Shown here piece by piece: positions 1 through 6,676 of a stretch of DNA of 10,034 nt. Position numbers and translations under genes: made by a program. The stretch spans positions 1 through 10,034 of the forward strand of contig DNBZ01000035.1 of the NCBI GenBank assembly GCA_003484585.1. The letters run 5' to 3'. Origin of the DNA: Bacteroidota bacterium (GTDB taxonomy: Bacteria > Bacteroidota > Bacteroidia > NS11-12g > UBA9320). The stretch's first letter is position 1. Each line of letters opens with the position of its first letter. The notes beneath the pieces were generated by a model. It did not search any database. It saw only the letters and a program-made list of their open reading frames with translations, and was not told the DNA's origin.

Positions 1-158
1 TAGCTACTGACGTTTTCGAAAAAGAGCCACCTGTAGATGAGCGAATATTACGAGTGAATTCTATAGGGCTGAGCCCACACATAGGTGCTAGTACCAGCGA
101 AGCACAAGAACGTGTAGGAGTAGAGTTAGCAGAAAAGATCATCGAATTTTTTAAATAG
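1..158 (+). CDS. serA: D-3-phosphoglycerate dehydrogenase, C-terminal end (partial)
   Basis: This is the last part of a 2-hydroxyacid dehydrogenase cut by the left window edge; reading starts at base 3 and gives 51 residues before TAG. The enzyme oxidises 3-phosphoglycerate with NAD+ as the first committed step of serine synthesis in the cytoplasm. Visible are DVFEKEPP, the usual end of the NAD-binding domain, then SPHIGASTSEAQERVG, which contains the catalytic-histidine PHIGAST motif of the family, and a closing amphipathic helix ending EFFK. The protein stops right after this helix, so it is the short form without the C-terminal ACT domain. Glyoxylate or other 2-hydroxyacid reductases share these motifs, but the EAQERVGVELAEKI tail and the DUF1015 neighbour fit SerA best. 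DUF1015 begins 7 bp after the stop, implying one transcript. Confidence 0.88.
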   Translation, partial: ATDVFEKEPPVDERILRVNSIGLSPHIGASTSEAQERVGVELAEKIIEFFK

Positions 159-165
159 AATTTCC

Positions 166-1359
166 TTGCCAAAAGTCTTTCCATTTAGAGCCTTACGGCC
201 TAATCCTGATTTTGTAAACTTAATTACAGCTAAGTCTACAGATTTTCTAAATCACGAAGATTTAGTACGTGAAATACGCAGTAACTCTTTTACCTTTCAT
301 CACGTTACTAAAAGTCACTTAAGTTATAGTGGAGCATATCAAGAGCCTGAAAAATTTTTACCTTTTGCTAGTCAATATATTAAGGAGATGAAGAAAAAGG
401 GGGTGCTGATAAAAGAAGAATTGGAAGCCTTTTATCTATACGAGCAAGTTAGAAAAGACGGTAAGTCATTCAAAGGAATAATTGCCTTATGCTCAATAGA
501 AGATTACAAAGCCAATAAAATAAAAAAGCACGAAGAGATTCGTCCAAGTAGACTCAAGTTTTTAATAGAATTATTTAAAACTACCAAAGTAATGGGAGAG
601 CCTACATTACTTGCTCACAATGGACAGGTAGATCTTGAGCAATTTTCAGGTACTAAGCTTTATGCTTTTACTACTTTAGACGATAAAAAGCATACCATAC
701 ATAGAATAGATAACCCTATAGAAATAGCGAGCCTTCAGCACAGTCTGGGGAATATTTCTGATTTCTATATAGCAGATGGGCATCATAGATCTGCCTCTAC
801 TAAAGAATTTAACGCACAGGTAAATCGACTAGATAATGATAAGTCTATGTGTTTTATTCTACAAGAAGATGTCTTAGAAATACTTCCTTTTCATAGGCTT
901 ATCAAGCCAGTAGTATCTGTGGCTACAGAAGATATAATAGCTGAGCTCAGTAAGGTTTTTAAGGTAACTAAATCTGAAAAATCTTTATACGAAATACAAG
1001 AGAGAAATACTTTTGGTCTATACGTTGGTAAGCAGTGGTATAAATTAATACCCAAGATTGTTCTGCAAAGAGCAGACATAGTAGAGATGGAAGAGCTTAT
1101 AGTAAAAGGTGTATTTGGAATAGAAGATAGCCGCACCGATTCTCAAATATCATTTCACGCATTCAATAGCGGAGAGTCGCTACTTACTAATCTAGTAGAT
1201 ACTGATACCTACAGTATTGGCATAACCAGCAAAGCTTGTGATTTCTCCGAGGTGAGAGCTATAGCAGATGCTAATCAAACAATGCCTCCCAAATCTACAT
1301 ATATAGAACCCAAACTTAGATCTGGAATGATCATCCAAGAGTTTGGAATTGTAAAATAA
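166..1359 (+). CDS. DUF1015 family protein (unknown function, serine-operon partner)
   Basis: A 397-residue cytoplasmic protein of the DUF1015 family, whose biochemical role is not established. The family signature is plain: an N-terminal FPFRALRPNPDF stretch, an IRPSRLKFLIELFK segment near residue 125, and the invariant DGHHRSAST motif at about residues 204-212, whose histidines look like a catalytic or metal-binding site. No signal peptide or membrane segment is seen. The start is TTG at 166: it gives the expected MPKVFPFRA beginning, and no in-frame ATG lies between it and the serA stop. There is no clear Shine-Dalgarno, so translation may be coupled to serA. In Bacteroidota this gene commonly follows serC and serA (remembered, not checked here), suggesting but not proving a job in serine or phosphoserine metabolism. 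Confidence 0.9.
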   Translation: MPKVFPFRALRPNPDFVNLITAKSTDFLNHEDLVREIRSNSFTFHHVTKSHLSYSGAYQEPEKFLPFASQYIKEMKKKGVLIKEELEAFYLYEQVRKDGKSFKGIIALCSIEDYKANKIKKHEEIRPSRLKFLIELFKTTKVMGEPTLLAHNGQVDLEQFSGTKLYAFTTLDDKKHTIHRIDNPIEIASLQHSLGNISDFYIADGHHRSASTKEFNAQVNRLDNDKSMCFILQEDVLEILPFHRLIKPVVSVATEDIIAELSKVFKVTKSEKSLYEIQERNTFGLYVGKQWYKLIPKIVLQRADIVEMEELIVKGVFGIEDSRTDSQISFHAFNSGESLLTNLVDTDTYSIGITSKACDFSEVRAIADANQTMPPKSTYIEPKLRSGMIIQEFGIVK

Positions 1360-1390
1360 ACAAGGTCTAGTAAATTGAGTGTCTTTAGTC

Positions 1391-1927
1391 TTAAGCTAAT
1401 GCAATAGACTTCTTAGTAGATAATTGATATACTACATAGATACCAAGACTAAATACTATTTGACTTACAAGTGTAGCTCTAAAGAAGGGTAGGCCTAACT
1501 CATAAGAAGTCATTAATCCTGCAAAATCCTTAGTATATTCTGGCATAGTGAGCCAAGAGCCTGCATTACTTATTAAAAAGAAGGCTACGGCAGCTAATAA
1601 ACTACCACCTATAACTTTCGTGAGAGAAGCGTTTTTGTAAAAAAATGTTCCAATTAAAATTATAGCGGCAAATGACGCGTATACGAAAAAGAAGTCTGTA
1701 GTAAATAGATACTCCATATTTAGAGGATTACTAAAGCCTAATAAAATATCTCCTAGAAGTAGAGCACCTATTGGCACTACCCATCTCAATACCTTAGAGC
1801 TAAACAACATACCGCCCATTAGTGCTATAGCACCTAATGGATTAAAATTTGGTATTTGAAAAACAACTCTTATTAGTACTAGTGCTACGAGTATTACCGA
1901 AAGTAAAATTATATCCTGCTTTTTCAT
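1391..1927 (-). CDS. DUF6580-like integral membrane protein, putative transporter subunit
   Basis: A 178-residue, very hydrophobic inner-membrane protein with about six helices, roughly at residues 5-23, 30-43, 47-61, 75-95, 102-123 and 147-168. The motif NFNPLGAIALMGG (27-39) followed by GALLLGDILLG matches my memory of the DUF6580 family, small proteins annotated as putative transporters that resemble ECF substrate-binding (S) components. No substrate can be assigned. I chose the ATG at 1927, which gives the MKKQDIILL beginning. A longer reading from 1981 would add 18 polar residues and swallow a good -7 promoter box at 1948-1955. The gene is convergent with DUF1015, with only about 30 bp between stops and no clear terminator, and divergent from the XRE gene, with which it shares an operator-rich intergenic region. 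Confidence 0.75.
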   Translation of the reverse strand: MKKQDIILLSVILVALVLIRVVFQIPNFNPLGAIALMGGMLFSSKVLRWVVPIGALLLGDILLGFSNPLNMEYLFTTDFFFVYASFAAIILIGTFFYKNASLTKVIGGSLLAAVAFFLISNAGSWLTMPEYTKDFAGLMTSYELGLPFFRATLVSQIVFSLGIYVVYQLSTKKSIALA

Positions 1928-1947
1928 CTGATTTATATAAGTGACAG

Positions 1948-1955
1948 CAAAGTTA
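1948..1955 (-). promoter_or_regulatory. Candidate -7 box for the DUF6580 gene
   Basis: On the minus strand this reads TAACTTTG, a perfect match to the Bacteroidota -7 consensus TAnnTTTG, ending 20 bp before the chosen ATG at 1927. A convincing -33 TTTG is not seen; the nearest candidate is CTTG at 1982-1979, about 23 bp upstream. It supports the shorter start of the membrane protein. Confidence 0.45.
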
Positions 1956-1998
1956 AAAATCTTTATGTCACAACGAAACAAGACAACCTGACAGCTAC

Positions 1999-2012
1999 TT
2001 AATATTTGTTAA
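1999..2012. promoter_or_regulatory. Palindromic operator copy 0 (DUF6580-proximal)
   Basis: Reads TTAATATTTGTTAA, one mismatch from the palindrome TTAACA-NN-TGTTAA that occurs three more times just before the XRE gene. Its centre is 106 bp from the centre of copy 1, close to ten helical turns, so a repressor bound at both could in principle loop the DNA. It lies about 45 bp upstream of the -7 box of the membrane protein gene. Confidence 0.5.
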
Positions 2013-2088
2013 TAAATGATTTGCAAAATACTAAAAATCAGAGTATTAAACTGTGTTTAAGAACCTAATTATAAGTGAATAAATTTAG

Positions 2089-2101
2089 TTTTAGGCTAAA
2101 A
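2089..2101. repeat. Short palindrome TTTTAG-G-CTAAAA
   Basis: Two 6-bp arms around a single G, ending three bases before the first XRE-proximal operator. It is unrelated in sequence to the TTAACA palindromes. It could be a second protein's site or chance in AT-rich DNA. Confidence 0.3.
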
Positions 2102-2104
2102 TGT

Positions 2105-2118
2105 TTAACAAATGTTAA
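2105..2118. promoter_or_regulatory. Palindromic operator copy 1 (perfect)
   Basis: TTAACAAATGTTAA, a perfect TTAACA/TGTTAA inverted repeat with a 2-bp centre. It is the first of three copies packed in front of the XRE start codon. The likely ligand is the adjacent XRE repressor, by position and by the usual autoregulation of such genes; no binding can be shown from sequence. Confidence 0.65.
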
Positions 2119-2119
2119 T

Positions 2120-2133
2120 TTAACAAATGTTGA
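2120..2133. promoter_or_regulatory. Palindromic operator copy 2
   Basis: TTAACAAATGTTGA, one mismatch from the perfect palindrome in copy 1. The centres of copies 1 and 2 are 15 bp apart. A 13-bp direct repeat (TTTAACAAATGTT) is shared exactly by both copies, at 2104-2116 and 2119-2131. Confidence 0.65.
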
Positions 2134-2137
2134 TTGT

Positions 2138-2151
2138 TTTACATTTGTTAA
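2138..2151. promoter_or_regulatory. Palindromic operator copy 3, overlapping the XRE -7 box
   Basis: TTTACATTTGTTAA, one mismatch from the palindrome, centred 18 bp from copy 2 and ending 8 bp before the ATG of the XRE gene. It contains the promoter-like TACATTTG, so a protein bound here would block transcription initiation. Confidence 0.62.
2140..2147 (+). promoter_or_regulatory. Candidate -7 box of the XRE gene
   Basis: TACATTTG matches the Bacteroidota -7 consensus TAnnTTTG exactly and lies 12 bp before the ATG at 2160. No good -33 TTTG is present at the expected 19-21 bp spacing, where operators 1 and 2 sit. The promoter may therefore be weak. The implied mRNA leader would be only a few nucleotides long. 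Confidence 0.4.
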
Positions 2152-2159
2152 TAGAAGTG

Positions 2160-2507
2160 ATGAGTATAAATAAGAGAGTAGAACAACTAGTAGAAAAAAC
2201 AAGCACAAGCAAGTCTGCCTTTTCTGTAGCCACAGGTATAAGCACGGTAATACTATCTCACATAAGTTCTGGAAGGAACAAAGTGAGTCTTACCGCAGTA
2301 GAGCAAATACTAAAAGCGTTTCCTAGTGTGAGTTCAGATTGGTTAGTGCTAGGCAAAGGTTCAATGTTCAAAGACGCATTGGGAGATGACGTAGCATCAG
2401 AACTACAAGACAACTTAGATGCAATAGAGCAAGAGACACAACGCTACATAAAGTCTATGGAAAGTAAAATCAATAAAATGAAAGAGACAATTTTAGATTT
2501 AAGCTAA
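2160..2507 (+). CDS. XRE-family HTH transcriptional regulator
   Basis: A 115-residue cytoplasmic DNA-binding protein. Residues 1-70 carry a Cro/CI-type helix-turn-helix: the second helix falls in SKSAFSVATG (18-26) and the recognition helix in ISTVILSHISSGRN (27-40). It continues into the AVEQILKAFP and DWLVLGKGSMF (60-70) stretches typical of a common Bacteroidota XRE family. Residues 80-115 are a charged heptad-like helix (ELQDNLDAIEQ... KINKMKETI), probably a coiled-coil dimerisation tail; there is no LexA-type peptidase domain. I chose the ATG at 2160, preceded by GAAGTG. An earlier ATG at 2127 would add 11 residues and place coding sequence over two operators. The gene is preceded by three palindromes, predicting autorepression, and is followed 35 bp later by the secreted protease. 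Its signal and targets are unknown. Confidence 0.87.
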   Translation: MSINKRVEQLVEKTSTSKSAFSVATGISTVILSHISSGRNKVSLTAVEQILKAFPSVSSDWLVLGKGSMFKDALGDDVASELQDNLDAIEQETQRYIKSMESKINKMKETILDLS

Positions 2508-2542
2508 CAATCTATTTACTCGTGTTTATATTGCCCGCTCAT

Positions 2543-5500
2543 ATGATTAAAAGCACCTTTACCATAACTTTACTTGTCTTTAGCCTGGTGGCTTTAGCTC
2601 TAATACCTCAATCCGTTTCTATAATCACTAGTCACATTAATAAGGTGCTAGCTAAAGATGGCTTTGTTCCCGAATTTGTAATTAATGATGAAGTGCCTAG
2701 TTCTGGCAATGTTATGAATTACTACGGTCAGCAGACCTATAAAGGGATACCAGTTTACAATACCGAATTTAATATAAGCCTGAGGAGCAGTGAAGTAGTG
2801 AATTTTAAGCATAAATTCATAGTAAATATCACTAACCTAATAGCTTCTGAAGATTTTGAGTTAAATGCTATAGATGCTTTAGCTAAATATACGGGTAAGG
2901 TATCTAATGCTATAGCTAGTGTATATGAAGATGCTAGTAATACACTTATAATAAGAGATAGAAGTATCTCAAATGAGGACATTCATATTAGTAGAATATG
3001 GGTGCTTGATGGTAATATGATAGTGCCTGCCTATAGTCTTGCTTTTTTAGAGCTAGAGGGTAAGCACTGGTACGATGCACGAGTAAGTGCTTCATCAGGG
3101 ACATTACTAAGTAGAAATGACTGGATGACGGAGTGCCATTTAGAAGACTTGGGCAGTATATCTAGCCATACAGCTAAAACCTTGGCGTATTCTCCTAGAG
3201 TGGAGCAGGTGCAATTATCTAATAAGAAAACAGCTACAGCATCCTATAACGTATTTGCATACCCAATAGAAAGTCCAAATCACGGTAACAGAAGCGTAGT
3301 TGTAAGTCCAGAAAATACGGATGCTTCTCCTTTTGGATGGCACGATACCAATGGAGCTACAGGAGAAGAATTTACTATTACCCGTGGGAATAATGTGTAT
3401 GCGAGTGAGGATATCGCAGGTGCAAACGTACCTGGTACTAGTCCAGATGGTGGGTCTACACTTACTTTTGACGCTAGCTTTGATGCAAATCAAAGTGCTG
3501 CAAATTTTACAGATGCAGCCATAATCAATCTATTCTATTGGAATAATGTAATGCACGATGTCTGGTGGCATTATGGATTTGACGAGATCTCTGGAAATTT
3601 TCAGAGTAATAACTACGGTAACGGAGGTGGAGACGATGACTACGTGCTAGCAGATGCACAAGATGGCAGTGGTACTAATAATGCAAACTTTGGTACTCCA
3701 CCTGATGGTCAAAACCCTAGAATGCAGATGTTTCTTTGGAACTCTGCACCATCAGGAGACTATTTTGCAGTAAATAGCCCAGCTAACGTAGCAGGTAAGA
3801 AAGCAAGTAATAGAGCCCAGTTTGGCCCGCAACTTACTACCACACCTCTTACTGGGAATTTAGTATTGGTAGATGATGGGAGTGCTAATAGTGAGCAAGG
3901 ATGTAATTCTTTGATTAACTCTACTCAACTAAATGGCAATATCGCTTTGATAGTAAGAAGAGGTTGTAATTTTACGGTTAAAGTAAAAAATGCTCAAGAT
4001 GCTGGAGCTATAGCTGCTGTCATATATGACGATGCCGCCGGTAATCCGTCCCTAATGGGAGGAACTGATGTTACGGTATCTATACCTAGCGTAATGATTA
4101 CTAACTCTGACGGAGCAGAACTGCTTAATCTTCTAAGTACACAGATAGTGAATGTAAGCCTATACGATTCTAGTAATGTAAGTGCTACTACTTTTGATAG
4201 TGATTTTGATAATGGAGTAATAGCACACGAGTACGGGCATGGAATTTCAAATAGACTAACAGGAGGACCTGCGGCTAGCGGCTGCTTGAGTAATGAGGAG
4301 CAAATGGGAGAGGGCTGGAGTGATTTTTTCTCATTAGTTATGACGCACCAATCGGGCGACTCTGCAAATCAGCTAAAAGGCATAGGAACGTATGTGAAAA
4401 ACGAATCAATAACAGGTAGAGGTATCAGACCATATCCATATTCCGCTGATATTACCAGAAGCCCATACTCCTATGATGATATTAAATCATTTTCTATACC
4501 ACATGGAGTAGGAAGTGTATGGTGCTCTATGTTATGGGACCTTTATTGGGTTATGATAGATAAATATGGCTACGATAGTGACATATATGATGGTACTGGA
4601 GGTAATAATAAGGCAATGCAGCTAGTCATCGACGGACTTAAACTTCAAAGCTGTAATCCCGGATTTGAAGATGGTAGAGACGCTATTCTACTAGCAGATA
4701 AACTGAATAATAACGGTGAAGATGAGCTGTTAATCTGGCAAGTTTTTGCTAGAAGAGGGTTAGGTTATGGTGCCGACCAAGGAAGTTCTTATGATAGAGG
4801 AGATGGATCTGAAGATTATGAAATACCGCCATATTTAAAAAATAACCTTGTGTTCGAAAAGTTAGCTGTTAGTGAATCTTTAAATAATGAAAACCTTTCT
4901 TATACTATTACAGCTTACAATAGGACTAGAGATGCTATTCATACTATAATAATAACAGATACGCTTAGCGGTGATGTGAGTCTGGTAAGTAGCTCACTAG
5001 CTTGTGGTGCAACGTTCACAAGTGGTATAATCTCTATATCGATAGATAGTATTGCTGCTAATGATTCCTTTATCTGCACATTTGATGTAGTTCCTAGTCT
5101 TTCTGTCACTACAGCATTAATTTCTGAAGATGACGTGGAAGACACCGAAAGCGAATGGACTGCAACGGAACTGCTTGGTGCTAACGGATGGGGTATTTCG
5201 TCTTTGAAAGCTAATAGTGGAGATAAAAGTTGGTTTGTTTCGAATCAGGACCAGAGTACAGACTACACGCTTGAGAGAAGTTTTGATTTAGCAGATCTTA
5301 AGAATCCTGTTTTTAGCTTCAGTCATTTTTATAATTCTGAAGAGACTTGGGATGGTGGTGTAGTAGAAATAAAAACAGAGTCAGGAGGCTGGCAAGACGC
5401 AGGAGAGCTATTTATAGAAAACGGATATAATAGTGCTATACAGATAAACCAAGCTAGTGCCATTAGCGGTAGAAATGCTTTTACAGGAAATAGTGTCACC

Positions 5501-5977
5501 TTTAATCAATCTACAATAAGCCTACAAGATTTTGCGGGTGAAACTATAAGCATAAGGTTCAGATTTGCCAGTGATGGAGCTGCAGGCGTAGAAGGATGGT
5601 ATATAGACGATATGACCATGTCAGACGCTGTAGTAGTAACCAACTCAGCAACTGTAAACTATGGAGATGATAAAGTAGCTACTTCTGCTGTAAGTACCTT
5701 TATTACGGGAGCCCCAGTAACTAGTGTATCTAATTATAATTTATTGGATAATGTAAGGGTATACCCAAATCCTGCACGAAACTATGTGACTATAGATAAT
5801 CAAACTACGCATTTATACTCATACCAACTTAGAACCCTTGACGGTCGAATATTAACAGAGAATAATGAGATAAAAGGAAGATTTAGAGTTGATTTGACAG
5901 ATGTCGCCACGGGCGTGTATCTACTTACAGTATCAGAAAATGATACAAGAAGAACATTCAAGGTTATGACTAAATAA
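2543..5977 (+). CDS. Secreted M36 (fungalysin-type) zinc metalloprotease with PA domain and T9SS sorting domain
   Basis: A 1144-residue exported endopeptidase. Order: signal peptide (1 to about 26), fungalysin/thermolysin propeptide (about 45-100, YYGQQTYKGIPVYNTEF) and following prodomain to about 190. The M36 catalytic domain (about 234-770) is interrupted by a protease-associated domain at about 437-540 (GNIALIVRRGCNFTVKVKNA). Zinc site: HEYGH at 562-566 (His562, catalytic Glu563, His566) and Glu590 in GEGWSD. The CNPGFEDGRDAILLAD stretch is also M36-typical. Then comes a DUF11-like beta domain split by a jelly-roll module (about 862-1028), and a C-terminal type IX sorting domain (1066-1144, starting VYPNP and ending TFKVMTK). 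So it is made as a zymogen, exported by Sec, then passed through the outer membrane by the Por system. I chose the ATG at 2543, which places the hydrophobic core directly at the N-terminus; a GTG at 2522 is in frame but less likely. It sits 35 bp behind the XRE gene and ends at a strong terminator. Confidence 0.95.
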   Translation: MIKSTFTITLLVFSLVALALIPQSVSIITSHINKVLAKDGFVPEFVINDEVPSSGNVMNYYGQQTYKGIPVYNTEFNISLRSSEVVNFKHKFIVNITNLIASEDFELNAIDALAKYTGKVSNAIASVYEDASNTLIIRDRSISNEDIHISRIWVLDGNMIVPAYSLAFLELEGKHWYDARVSASSGTLLSRNDWMTECHLEDLGSISSHTAKTLAYSPRVEQVQLSNKKTATASYNVFAYPIESPNHGNRSVVVSPENTDASPFGWHDTNGATGEEFTITRGNNVYASEDIAGANVPGTSPDGGSTLTFDASFDANQSAANFTDAAIINLFYWNNVMHDVWWHYGFDEISGNFQSNNYGNGGGDDDYVLADAQDGSGTNNANFGTPPDGQNPRMQMFLWNSAPSGDYFAVNSPANVAGKKASNRAQFGPQLTTTPLTGNLVLVDDGSANSEQGCNSLINSTQLNGNIALIVRRGCNFTVKVKNAQDAGAIAAVIYDDAAGNPSLMGGTDVTVSIPSVMITNSDGAELLNLLSTQIVNVSLYDSSNVSATTFDSDFDNGVIAHEYGHGISNRLTGGPAASGCLSNEEQMGEGWSDFFSLVMTHQSGDSANQLKGIGTYVKNESITGRGIRPYPYSADITRSPYSYDDIKSFSIPHGVGSVWCSMLWDLYWVMIDKYGYDSDIYDGTGGNNKAMQLVIDGLKLQSCNPGFEDGRDAILLADKLNNNGEDELLIWQVFARRGLGYGADQGSSYDRGDGSEDYEIPPYLKNNLVFEKLAVSESLNNENLSYTITAYNRTRDAIHTIIITDTLSGDVSLVSSSLACGATFTSGIISISIDSIAANDSFICTFDVVPSLSVTTALISEDDVEDTESEWTATELLGANGWGISSLKANSGDKSWFVSNQDQSTDYTLERSFDLADLKNPVFSFSHFYNSEETWDGGVVEIKTESGGWQDAGELFIENGYNSAIQINQASAISGRNAFTGNSVTFNQSTISLQDFAGETISIRFRFASDGAAGVEGWYIDDMTMSDAVVVTNSATVNYGDDKVATSAVSTFITGAPVTSVSNYNLLDNVRVYPNPARNYVTIDNQTTHLYSYQLRTLDGRILTENNEIKGRFRVDLTDVATGVYLLTVSENDTRRTFKVMTK

Positions 5978-5994
5978 TAGAACGGAGACATACT

Positions 5995-6030
5995 AAAAAA
6001 GGAGCTAATCGACGATTAGCTCCTTTTTTT
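5995..6030. terminator. Bidirectional rho-independent terminator
   Basis: A perfect 10-bp stem, GGAGCTAATC (6001-6010) paired with GATTAGCTCC (6014-6023), with a 3-base loop. It is flanked by six A on the left and seven T on the right, giving a U-tract on both strands. It lies 17 bp after the protease stop and 18 bp after the nuclease gene's stop on the other strand, so it ends both convergent units. Confidence 0.95.
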
Positions 6031-6048
6031 ATGTTAAGTGTTGACTAC

Positions 6049-6648
6049 TTAAGACCTTTTTTTGATCTCATCTCTGAGCATAGCTGCTCTATCATAATCT
6101 TCTATTTGAATAGCTTTGTCGAGTTCTTTGTTTAAATCTACAAGAGATAGTGAATTTAAGCTATTGACTTCTTTTTGCTTTGGTTCAAATGTTTGCTTGC
6201 TTCTTTCTGCATCGTCCATATCTGCCTCATCATCTGCATCGTATATGATTCCGGCATTATCCATAATATTCTTGTAGGTATAGATAGGGCACTTGGCTCT
6301 GAGGGCCATAGCAATGGCATCTGACGTCCGAGAATCTATGACATGCTGCTCACCATTTTGTTCGGTTACCAATTTTGCATAAAAGACACCTTCCTTAAGC
6401 TGGTCTATTATTACTTCTTTTAGCTCAATACTATATTTTGTAAATGTGTCGAACATAAGATCGTGAGTTAGTGGACGCTGTGGAGTAAGACCCTCTATGA
6501 CTAAAGCTATAGACTGAGCTTCGTAACTGCCGATAACTATAGGGAGTTTTAATTCTCCATTTTCTTCTCCTAAGATTAACGTGTAGCTATTCCTTTGAGA
6601 ATGTCCAGATGTTAGCCCTACAATATTTAATTCTATTTTTTCGCCCAT
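6049..6648 (-). CDS. Bifunctional nuclease family protein (DUF151 plus UVR domain)
   Basis: A 199-residue cytoplasmic protein. Residues about 1-135 form the DUF151/bifunctional-nuclease domain (LPIVIGSYEAQSIALVIEG, then VIDSRTSDAIAMALRAKCPI). A related plant protein has been reported to have both DNase and RNase activity, which is the origin of the name. An acidic linker (DADDEADMDDAERS) follows, then a C-terminal UVR motif at about 168-196 (DLNKELDKAIQIEDYDRAAM followed by LRDEI), the helical hairpin used by UvrB and UvrC to interact. The actual substrate in bacteria is not known. It begins 28 bp after etfA on the same strand and is probably the last gene of that operon, since the terminator follows. 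No Shine-Dalgarno is evident. Confidence 0.9.
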   Translation of the reverse strand: MGEKIELNIVGLTSGHSQRNSYTLILGEENGELKLPIVIGSYEAQSIALVIEGLTPQRPLTHDLMFDTFTKYSIELKEVIIDQLKEGVFYAKLVTEQNGEQHVIDSRTSDAIAMALRAKCPIYTYKNIMDNAGIIYDADDEADMDDAERSKQTFEPKQKEVNSLNSLSLVDLNKELDKAIQIEDYDRAAMLRDEIKKRS

Positions 6649-6676
6649 AGCGATACTTACTTAACTATTATTAGGC

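Noticed and set aside
1928..2126. Cobalamin or other riboswitch in front of the putative transporter gene
   Set aside because: The promoter box leaves only about a 15-nt leader, and I see no conserved riboswitch core in the region.
2104..2152. The TTAACAAATGTT repeats as the start of a CRISPR array or replication iterons
   Set aside because: The spacing is only 15-18 bp, one copy is inverted, the unit is a palindrome, and it overlaps a promoter next to a repressor gene; operators explain it better.
3215..3524. Open frames on both strands inside the M36 gene
   Set aside because: Both lie wholly within the well-supported protease frame and encode no plausible protein; the same holds for minus-strand frames at 2755-2982, 4939-5145 and 5800-5991.
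2160..5977. XRE regulator plus metalloprotease as a phage-like XRE/ImmA antirepressor pair
   Set aside because: ImmA-type proteases are short and cytoplasmic. This protein has a signal peptide, the M36 catalytic domain and a type IX sorting domain, so it cannot cleave a cytoplasmic repressor.
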